Of a stretch of 15,267 nt of DNA, positions 9,396 through 15,267 are shown piece by piece. Within the stretch, counting starts at the first letter, position 1; every line of letters starts with the position of its first letter. Both the position numbers and the translations under genes were made by a program. Under the pieces are notes generated by a model, which saw only the letters and a list, made by a program, of their open reading frames with translations, had not been told where the DNA came from and searched no databases. The stretch is from Candidatus Altimarinota bacterium. Lineage in GTDB: Bacteria; Patescibacteriota; Gracilibacteria; BD1-5; UBA2023. The stretch covers positions 1 to 15,267 of the forward strand of contig CANBWW010000015.1 in NCBI GenBank assembly GCA_947373235.1, written 5' to 3'.

Positions 9396-9429
9396 ACTAA
9401 AAAGAAACTTCTAGAAGTTTCTTTTTAGT
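9396..9429. terminator. Bidirectional terminator, perfect 34-nt palindrome
   Basis: A perfect inverted repeat, ACTAAAAAGAAACTTCT and its exact complement, without spacer. The GAAACTT/AAGTTTC core is flanked by A5 on one side and T5 on the other, so it works as a terminator read from either strand. It lies 7 nt after the RsbW-like stop and 15 nt after the stop of the convergent M29-like gene, which suits both. Confidence 0.85.
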
Positions 9430-9444
9430 TAAGGTCTGAACATA

Positions 9445-10608
9445 TTATGATAAATTCCATTTATTCTCATGAAATATTTCTTTTCCACCGATAGTTACTC
9501 ATTTTAAAGCCACAAATACATCTATATGAAAACGCTGAAGTTCTGTTTTCGGAAGTTTTTTTCCATAGATTCCATGCTTTTTCCCCAAAGATAAGTGCAC
9601 ACCGAGTTTTCTTTCTTGAAAATTGATATCGGAGAGGGGAGTAGTCGTCGATATAGCGGGATTGAGCCCAAAACCGAGTTCACGTACTCGAACTTCTCAC
9701 TCGAACTGGACGATATAGTTATAGATTTTCTGAAACTCAGGAGGGAAGTCAGAAGAGGGAAGAACTCGTCACTTTTCTATCGTGAGAAGAAATGGTTCGA
9801 CGATCGCAAGGGAAAAATCCTCTCTCGGAAAGGTATCCACCATACATCTTCCAGAAGTCTCATCGAGATTCACTCATTCTGTGAAAACCTCACCGATTGG
9901 GTAGGTTCATCATTTATTTTCAATTCCAGTATAGTCTGCTGTATTACCGCGAATTTTCTCAACAGTTCAAAAAGTGAGAATTTCTCCGTTCAAACTGTGT
10001 ATACGAGTATTTTCTGACTTTTCGAAAAGTTCACTGAACTTATTTTGTAGGCGAACATACTCTGGGGTTCTATATATCAGAGAATCGATAAATGTGGGAA
10101 TTTCTGATTCTTGAATATAAGCAAGATGATTAAACTCGACCACATGCACGCCTCTATGAAAGAGCTCTAAACGAATACGGAAAGTGGAGAGACGAAAATT
10201 GGTTGACTGAACCAAAATAACAATGGAACCCTTTGGAAGATTCAATAATTCATCTTTGATCGACTCTATCTGAGGATCGATGAGTTCTTCTATAACATTT
10301 TCTACTGATTCATGATGATCGAGTCAAGTTTTCTTATTTTCTTCTCGATTATGCTCCGTCATAACACGATTTTGAGCTTTTGCATAGGGATTATCCGGAT
10401 TTATGAGTCCACCACGATAGAGCGGTTGAGGAGGATTCAAGAATTCACGAGCTGAACCACTTTCTGGAAGAACCGATAAAAATGCATCTGACAAAAGACT
10501 CGCAAGAGGGGACTCAGTATCATAGAGGAGATATACTTTTTCATCGATATATCACATATTTTTATAGATGATATCGTGAGCAGACTGAATAAGGGATTCG
10601 GAAGACAT
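9445..10608 (-). CDS. M29 (aminopeptidase T/AmpS-like) metallopeptidase family protein
   Basis: 387 aa. The C-terminal half matches the M29 metallopeptidase core: GEVFTEG (E240), VRELGFGLNP (E310), GVHLSLGKKHG (H338) and RFHIDVFV (H361, D363). Spacing and residue types fit the five metal ligands of AmpS/aminopeptidase T (Glu, Glu, His, His, Asp). The N-terminal ~190 residues are the variable alpha/beta domain (GSIVILVQSTNFRLSTFRIR). No signal peptide, so cytosolic. Nine TGA codons, including a tandem pair at codons 233-234 (9907-9912). The start ATG at 10608 directly abuts the T-run of the upstream terminator, so the native mRNA may be leaderless, or an internal ATG (codon 18) may be used. 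Relatives in the same fold (such as the NicX dioxygenase) are not peptidases, so the substrate is unproven. Confidence 0.8.
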
Positions 10609-10645
10609 AAAAAAAGTATAGTAAGAGATTTCCCTTACTATACTT
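10609..10645 (-). terminator. Intrinsic terminator after the TelA-like gene
   Basis: A 12-bp perfect stem (10634-10645 with 10614-10625; AAGTATAGTAAG and its complement), an 8-nt loop, and on the minus strand a run of seven T at 10615-10609. It lies 47 nt beyond the TelA-like stop. The T-run is immediately followed by the ATG of the M29-like gene. Confidence 0.85.
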
Positions 10646-10692
10646 ATAAATCACATTGGAGAAAATATTTCTCTCAAATAAGTTTCGAATTC

Positions 10693-11820
10693 TTATTTAT
10701 TCAGCTCCTGAGCGAATTCTTTTTGATCTTTTGCTCAAAGGATTTTTACCTGAGCAAGTTGGAGACTCGCATCATCGAATGCCTTTCTCTCAGCGTCTGC
10801 CTGAACTTTGATCTCGGCACGATATGATTCGATCGTATCAAAGTGATTTTTGAGTTTCGTAACATTTTCTACGAATACGCTGGCAGAAAGAACAGGTTTC
10901 GCGGAAAGTTCTTCTGATCGTCGAGAAGACTCGATCGCCTTATCTGTGAGTTCAGATGGCATCTTATCGATAGTCGATCCCATAACATCGATCGCAGCCA
11001 TAGAAGCATCCAGGGCTTTCTGAGAACTCGTTTCGATCAGCGCCGTGGAAAGAAGTGTCTTAAAAATCGGACGCGATGAACTCATAGAAAGAGAAAGTTT
11101 TGAAGCAGCGTCGAGTCGCATCAGCAAACGTTTACGAGCCATATCGAGATTTCCGATCAAAACCACGAGATTCGACTGGAAATATTCTACATGGCGGATA
11201 AACATATCGTACTTCATCTTTTCCGTTTCATCGGTGGATTCGATTCCTTTCGTACGAAATTCTTCGATTTTTGTAGCCAGAAATTCTTTATAAGCAACAA
11301 CTTTTCCGAGATTATCATCGATCCCATCGATAAATTTATTTTGAAGATCGATCGAAGTATTGAGTGAAGCATACGCTTGGTCAAATCCTGAGAAAATCAT
11401 CTCAATCTTTCCTTCGAGAGATTTCATATTGAAGGCTGCTTCATCCCACTTGGAATCCAGTTTTTTCATCAGATTCCCGAGAATCGGAACACTTTTTGCC
11501 ATCTTCATCACTGCACCGTCATTATCTATAATATCTGAATACACTTCTTGAACCTGACCGTTGATCTCTGCAAGTGTCGAAGAAACTTTCATGATCGGAT
11601 CCGAGTCGATCATCGTTGCTGTTTGTGTGATGATAGAGTCAATCGGCGCAGTGATCTTCTCTCCAAGGGAACGAAAATCAGTCGCCTGTGCAAAAGTCTG
11701 TTCCACATCTGCTTGTTCGATAGCAGAAAGAGGTTTTGCCTTTACATTGCTTACTATTGCCTGAGCCTGAGCTGTAAGCTCATCCTGTGGATCCTGAGTT
11801 TTTACTTGAGTATCTGCCAT
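10693..11820 (-). CDS. TelA-like (toxic anion resistance family) coiled-coil protein
   Basis: 375 aa, soluble, almost wholly helical. The long central segment (LMKKLDSKWDEAAFNMKSLE, then a DNLGKVVAYKEFLATKIEEF stretch) and the basic block MARKRLLMRLDAASKLSLSM, followed by helices rich in Ala and Ser, resemble TelA/KlaA proteins. In Gram-positives those are linked to tellurite, cell-envelope or antimicrobial-peptide tolerance and often occur with TerD-like genes; none is here. Start: the ATG at 11820 (MADTQVKTQDPQ) is preferred over the ATG at 11883, because a promoter lies between them and the extra 21 residues look unlike a protein N-terminus. Only one of about 12 glycines is TGA (10735-10737); the true stop is TAA 14 codons later. 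Family assignment is by overall pattern and is tentative; that it is a real gene is near certain. Confidence 0.7.
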
Positions 11821-11854
11821 AGAAATGAAATAAAAAATAAAAATGGACGGAAGT

Positions 11855-11883
11855 ATTGTATGGTATTTCTGAATTTTAGGCAA
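11855..11883 (-). promoter_or_regulatory. Promoter of the TelA-like gene
   Basis: On the minus strand, TTGCCT (11883-11878) and TACAAT (11860-11855) are exactly 17 nt apart. The -10 ends 34 nt before the chosen ATG at 11820, which supports that start over the upstream ATG at 11883. Confidence 0.6.
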
Positions 11884-11909
11884 AAGATTTTACTGGATTT
11901 TTCAGTGAT

Positions 11910-11934
11910 TTTGTATCTAATTTTGGATTCTTTT
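11910..11934 (+). repeat. 25-nt direct repeat, copy 1
   Basis: Identical over 25 nt to 14035-14059, in the same orientation. It begins TTTGTATCTAATTT and ends GGATTCTTTT. It lies between the TelA-like promoter and the end of the lipoprotein gene. The two copies bracket the lipoprotein and CHAP genes. Confidence 0.9.
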
Positions 11935-11958
11935 TTATCAAAAGGAGAATGAATAGGA

Positions 11959-12957
11959 TTAGAAATATATTTGTATACTCTCAAGATCATTGAGCAATTC
12001 TTGGGAAAAATTTATATCACAATATCAAGAATCCTGAAAACAGGAAAGAACATCTTTTTTCTCTATTTGCTTTACTTTCCCTAAATACTCAACTGGAAGA
12101 TTTTTTTCTATATATTTTGTTTTTAAAATTGCGGATTGTATAGTTTTAAAAGTAGGTATACTATCAACTCGAAGAAAGATGTTTTTTTTCATATTCCCTC
12201 AGAGTCAAGGAAAAGAAATATCAAATCCATGAAAATCATCTAAATCTACACAATCAGTCATCTGACCTTGCAAATATATACCAGTTCAGGAAACTACATT
12301 TACCTGAGTTTGTAGATGTTTTCAAGTTTCTGTATATACAAGTTGAGATGGAACAATGGCTATGGTATCTTCTCAATGCCATCAAAGTGAAGTTTTTTCT
12401 TTATAACTCAATGGTGGATAAGAAACGTCTTTGGTAGCATTCCAAGTCATAACCAATGGATAGTCTTCTAAAGATCAAGTAAAATCTGAAACAATTCCTA
12501 CGCCCATACCGATAGATACGCCAGAAGAGGTGACTATATTCATAGTTGTATCTGCGATAACCTGAGTGCATATATGAGTATGAGGTAGGAATTTATTATC
12601 AGCCTCCGGAAGCTTTTTTGATAATGTATCTTTATTTTGAGAGATAGTCTTTTTTCAGTTCTCGCAAAGAGTTGTTTTTCCCTTTTCACACTCTGTATCA
12701 ATCCATGACCTATATGGAGCTGGAAAACGAATTTCTATCTGAGAAGTGAAAATATCTGTTGAATCCAGAATTCCTGAAAGGATAAGAGGAGAAATCTGAA
12801 CAAGAGATCCACTTTCATGTGAATTCAATATAGAATTTTCATTTTGAAAATTCACAGAACCACTATAATTCGCAATATTTTCGGAAATATGCGTCATTTT
12901 TTCATTCATGCATGAGCCAAGTAACAGCATTGGAATAATAAAAAGAAGAGTTTTCAT
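11959..12957 (-). CDS. Predicted lipoprotein of unknown function
   Basis: 332 aa. The N-terminus is a classic lipoprotein signal: MKTLLFIIPMLLLGSC, lipobox LGSC with the lipidated Cys at position 16. The mature part is polar, Ser/Thr/Asn-rich, predicted mainly beta, with several cysteines (in TECEKGKTTLCEN, HICTQV, TDCVD, SCFQDSGYCD) that could form disulfides. I recognise no family. Nine TGA codons occur among roughly 26 glycines, some close together (LGWHGED, PGLGGN), so it is among the most UGA-rich genes here. The standard code would see only its first 100 residues. The TAA at 11959-11961 follows IQIYF. It is divergent from the CHAP gene, with which it probably shares a control region, suggesting a common envelope role. 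Real gene very likely; function unknown. Confidence 0.85.
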
Positions 12958-13116
12958 ATATTTTAGAAAAAAGGAAAGGCAATTGTATCTAAAACCCTTG
13001 CAAAAAAAAGGAAATTCATAAAATTTTTATTGCGCTGATAAGAAAAGTATGTGAAAGCATATCTTTTTTTAAAGTAGCAAAAATCCTTAACATCATCGTA
13101 ATCTCTGGAGATTTTC
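12958..13116. promoter_or_regulatory. Divergent intergenic region, lipoprotein and CHAP genes
   Basis: 159 nt, AT-rich. For the lipoprotein gene (minus) a TTAGATACAATT block (around 12981-12992) offers a -10-like TACAAT 24 nt before the ATG, but no good -35 lies 17 nt upstream. The same 10 nt, TTAGATACAA, occur within both copies of the 25-nt repeat. For the CHAP gene (plus) I see no clear promoter; its ribosome binding site GGAG is at 13107-13110. Confidence 0.35.
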
Positions 13117-13911
13117 GTGAAATTTTTCAAAACGTTTTTTATATATGTAGCATTATTTCTGATTCCTGCAATCGCCTCAGCTTATAGTCCTCAAGCCACA
13201 AATAATACTTATGGATTGTTTGTGGCCGGATCGGGCTATGAGTTACCATCAACGTATTTTCAACAGCAAACACTTTCTAAATATGAAGGTGGTTCTTATA
13301 ACTATGTACTCAATACCACACCAATAAATATGTCTGGTGGAACCTATATACAGCAAACCTCGCAATGGCGCTCAAGCCAACTGACTCAGTATCCTGGATC
13401 CAGTTGGTACAAGGAATATGTTGCTGGTTTTCCAAGTTTTACTGAACTATATGGAAATCAAGGTCAATGTGTTGCTTTTGCAAAAGCAATGACCCAAGAT
13501 ACCAATGGTGCAGTAGCAACTTGGAAAGCAAGTGATTATGTAATACCTCAAGTTTCACAGTGGTATTACTCTGATATTAGTTCACAATATGCTGGAAAAA
13601 TGGTTGCTTATTTTGGAAATAATGTCCCAATTGGGACAGGCTATCCTCCAAATAGTTACGCGAGCATAGGACATGTAGGTATTTTTCTCAAATATGCCTA
13701 TACCCAAGAACTTGTGCCTGGAACTTTGTATTATCGTTACAGGATAATTGGCTTTTGGATCGCTGATGAAAATTATGAAGGTACCGCCAACTCGAATAAT
13801 CCCGACGGGAAAATTCGAAAACATTTGATATTGATAAACCCAATTCCAAATGGAAATGGCACACGTTTGGCACATACATATGCTGGACAATATCGTTTCG
13901 TTAATATCTAA
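13117..13911 (+). CDS. Secreted CHAP-type cysteine hydrolase
   Basis: 264 aa. A Sec signal peptide (MKFFKTFFIYVALFLIPAIA, ending ASA at 20-22) implies export. The C-terminal half carries a CHAP-like active site: QGQCVAFAKAMTQ (nucleophile C118), then ASIGHVGIFLKY (H186), then GFWIADENYEG, where an acidic residue or Asn219 could complete the site. CHAP domains cleave peptidoglycan as amidases or endopeptidases. Residues ~23-110 are a Tyr/Gln/Ser/Asn-rich region of unknown fold. The start is GTG at 13117: an in-frame TAA lies at 13099-13101, and GGAG at 13107-13110 sits 6 nt upstream. This is the only clear Shine-Dalgarno and the only non-ATG start in the window. None of its 25 glycines is TGA. 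It has its own terminator. Likely role is wall remodelling or attack on neighbouring cells; the substrate is unknown. Confidence 0.85.
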   Translation: MKFFKTFFIYVALFLIPAIASAYSPQATNNTYGLFVAGSGYELPSTYFQQQTLSKYEGGSYNYVLNTTPINMSGGTYIQQTSQWRSSQLTQYPGSSWYKEYVAGFPSFTELYGNQGQCVAFAKAMTQDTNGAVATWKASDYVIPQVSQWYYSDISSQYAGKMVAYFGNNVPIGTGYPPNSYASIGHVGIFLKYAYTQELVPGTLYYRYRIIGFWIADENYEGTANSNNPDGKIRKHLILINPIPNGNGTRLAHTYAGQYRFVNI

Positions 13912-13931
13912 GGAGATTGTGATGATATTCA

Positions 13932-13961
13932 ATCCTCTACTAATTTAGTAGAGGATTTTTC
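13932..13961 (+). terminator. Intrinsic terminator after the CHAP gene
   Basis: ATCCTCTAC (13932-13940) pairs with GTAGAGGAT (13948-13956) around a 7-nt loop that can itself pair further, followed by a T-run. It lies 20 nt after the TAA stop. Confidence 0.9.
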
Positions 13962-14034
13962 TATTATCTCTGGTTCTATTTGGAAGAAGGGGAGTAGAAA
14001 ATATTTTCTCATATTTCATGAAAATCTGGGAAAA

Positions 14035-14059
14035 TTTGTATCTAATTTTGGATTCTTTT
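14035..14059 (+). repeat. 25-nt direct repeat, copy 2
   Basis: Identical to 11910-11934 and in the same orientation; flanking bases diverge at once on both sides. It lies between the CHAP terminator and the AbiEi-like gene, and no gene is attached to it. Confidence 0.9.
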
Positions 14060-14146
14060 GTTGAATTTGATAAAAAAATAACAGGGAAGTGGTACTCTAT
14101 TTCTTCATAGGTTCATTTTCTTCTTTCCATCCATAAAAAAAAGAAT

Positions 14147-14181
14147 ATACTAAAAACATATAGTATTTCTCATAAGAAATA
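14147..14181. promoter_or_regulatory. Two overlapping inverted repeats, candidate AbiEi-type operator
   Basis: First: ATACTA (14147-14152) with TAGTAT (14161-14166), 8-nt spacer. Second: TATTTCT (14164-14170) with AGAAATA (14175-14181), 4-nt spacer. They end about 41 nt before the ATG of the AbiEi-like gene. AbiEi antitoxins are known to repress their own promoter through two inverted repeats, so self-regulation is a reasonable inference. AT-rich DNA forms short palindromes easily, so this is only a candidate. Confidence 0.4.
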
Positions 14182-14222
14182 TATAGCGAATTTATCCTTT
14201 ATAGATATATAAAAATAACCAT

Positions 14223-15002
14223 ATGGAATTGCACAAAATAGTGAAGAAACTGGAGAAAAAAATGTGAAAAATCATCACCATCGAGGATATCGGAGACATA
14301 CTCGATCCGGGTCAAAAAGGAGTCGTACGAGAAGATGCACGTATCCATCAGACCGTGTATGCGCTTAAGGGACAAGGAACCATTATCAGTATACGAAATG
14401 GACTCTATTATGTGGCAGACGGACTCTGTGAAACCGGGGAACAAGTGGTAGAAAAATATTACTGGGACATAGTAAAATACCTGCTCCTCAAAGAAGCGGG
14501 GAAAGAGTGGATGATCGGCGGAGAAAAATCACTCGAACTCGCGATGATGGATTATTCACTTCCAGAATCACTCATCATCTATACGAAAGATATTAACAAA
14601 AAAGTAGTTCTCTCACCAAAACATGAGATATTATTTCGTACTATGGCAACCGGAGAAAAGCACGGAAGAACGAACGCGTTCACCATACTCAAGAAACAAT
14701 CTCAAAATATCCTTCTGAAAAAAGAAAACTTCACGACTCTTGGACTCGAAGCATCACTCCTCGATACACTGACGATCCATGATCATGAAGAAGGCATCGG
14801 TGAAGCACTGGTATTGAAATTTCTCAAAAGATATGAAGGAAAGCTCGAAAGAGGAAATTTTGGTATTCTCGTCGCGATTCGATATATCCGAGCTATGAAT
14901 CGCCTCAGAGAAATCGCTAAAAATCACGGCTATGAAAGACTCTATGAGATATCTCTCGACGTAATCAAAAAAGAAGGCGGTGGATGTTTCGTGAGTTTTT
15001 AG
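14223..15002 (+). CDS. AbiEi-like winged-helix regulator (type IV antitoxin family)
   Basis: 259 aa. An N-terminal winged helix-turn-helix spans about residues 1-68: MELHKIVKKLEKKM, then ARIHQTVYALKGQGTIISIR, then NGLYYV. This is the 'LK-x-G-x-I-x-x-xx-x-GLY' wing pattern of AbiEi/type IV antitoxin regulators. The C-terminal ~190 residues include DIVKYLLLKEAGKEWMIGGE and a helix-rich end. The start ATG at 14223 is needed to keep the full HTH; the frame passes one TGA at codon 15. That is one TGA in about 27 glycines. No Shine-Dalgarno. AbiEi partners are AbiEii nucleotidyltransferase toxins; none is in view, and the gene downstream is convergent and unrelated. It may be an orphan regulator. 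Its TAG overlaps the TAA of the convergent HAD gene. Confidence 0.7.
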
Positions 15003-15267
15003 TCAGCAACTACTTGTTTTAAAAATGAGAATGTTTCATCTTTATCTCCAGTCCAAAATGGAATTCCGTGAGTTGCATACATAGAAAAATCATTACCAAG
15101 TGGATCAAATCGATCGCCCATAATTCCAAATTCTATAAACTCAACTGGGAAATTATTTTTCTTATATGTACGTATTCCTGTTGCCTTTGTCGCTCCACCG
15201 TATGTAATATCTAAAGAAGTTGATCATCACTGAGCGATCGTGATTTTCTGACGTATTTCTTCTGGAA
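14999..15267 (-). CDS. HAD-IIB family phosphatase, C-terminal part (5' end outside window)
   Basis: The last 89 codons are visible. They show the end of a HAD-IIB (phosphomannomutase/sucrose-phosphatase-like) hydrolase: KITIAQGGSTSLDITYGGAT, where G-STS-DI is the typical substrate/metal loop, and then the motif IV region GIMGDRFDPLGNDFSM with the GD and ND acids that hold magnesium. It ends GDKDETFSFLKQVVAD. The GG of QGGSTS is written TGA TGA (15224-15229). The TAA at 14999-15001 overlaps by two bases the TAG of the convergent AbiEi-like gene. Substrate likely a sugar or polyol phosphate, by family only. Confidence 0.8.

Larger units (their letters stand above)
13962..14222. other. Non-coding stretch before the AbiEi-like gene
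   Basis: No gene found on either strand even with UGA read as Gly. It contains a 14-nt palindrome, AGAAAATATTTTCT (13996-14009), the second copy of the 25-nt repeat, and two inverted repeats near the AbiEi-like start. A minus-strand ATG frame with 24 codons ends inside the repeat and is too short to credit. Confidence 0.6.

Noticed and set aside
9595..10017. 140-codon plus-strand frame
   Set aside because: Antisense to the M29-like gene, which carries all five expected metal ligands.
11821..11883. Start of the TelA-like protein at the ATG at 11883
   Set aside because: A good promoter (TTGCCT, 17 nt, TACAAT) lies at 11855-11883, so translation cannot begin upstream of its -10; MADTQ at 11820 is the better start.

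Overview
This window comes from a bacterium that reads UGA as glycine (genetic code 25). That, with the AT-rich sequence, points to Candidatus Gracilibacteria (BD1-5) or the related Absconditabacteria (SR1) of the Candidate Phyla Radiation. I count about 63 in-frame TGA codons in 12 of the 14 genes. Many fall exactly where well-known families need glycine: sigma-70 region 4, the primase zinc finger and TOPRIM motif, FtsA, MraY, MscS and a HAD phosphatase GG pair. Every stop visible is TAA (9) or TAG (4); none is TGA. Translated with the standard code, nearly every real gene breaks into pieces, so all coordinates here assume UGA = Gly.

Layout. (1) 1-6038, minus strand: a tight four-gene operon, transcribed ftsA-like, then a membrane protein with a baseplate-J-like ectodomain, then dnaG (primase), then rpoD (main sigma factor, cut by the window start). 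Neighbours overlap by 8 nt or lie 2 and 21 nt apart. (2) 6167-8139, plus strand, divergent from the operon: an MscS channel and mraY (peptidoglycan lipid I synthesis). (3) 8336-9388, plus strand: an HU gene with clear promoter and terminator, then an RsbW/SpoIIAB-type histidine-kinase-like ATPase. (4) 9445-11820, minus strand: an M29-type metallopeptidase-like protein and, upstream of it, a TelA-like coiled-coil protein. A strong terminator separates the two and ends exactly at the start codon of the peptidase gene. (5) 11959-13911: a divergent pair of envelope genes, a lipoprotein (minus) and a secreted CHAP-type cysteine hydrolase (plus). The pair is bracketed by a perfect 25-nt direct repeat. 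(6) 14223-15267: an AbiEi-like winged-helix regulator/antitoxin (plus), converging with overlapping stop codons on the end of a HAD-IIB phosphatase gene (minus, cut by the window end).

Together these are mostly core genes (replication primase, main sigma factor, division ATPase, cell-wall precursor synthesis, nucleoid protein, osmotic safety valve), followed by a more accessory-looking right third. The least explained parts are the membrane protein inside the ftsA-dnaG-rpoD operon, the repeat-flanked lipoprotein/CHAP pair, and the AbiEi-like gene, which has two inverted repeats upstream and no toxin partner in view. No tRNA, rRNA, CRISPR array or transposase was seen.
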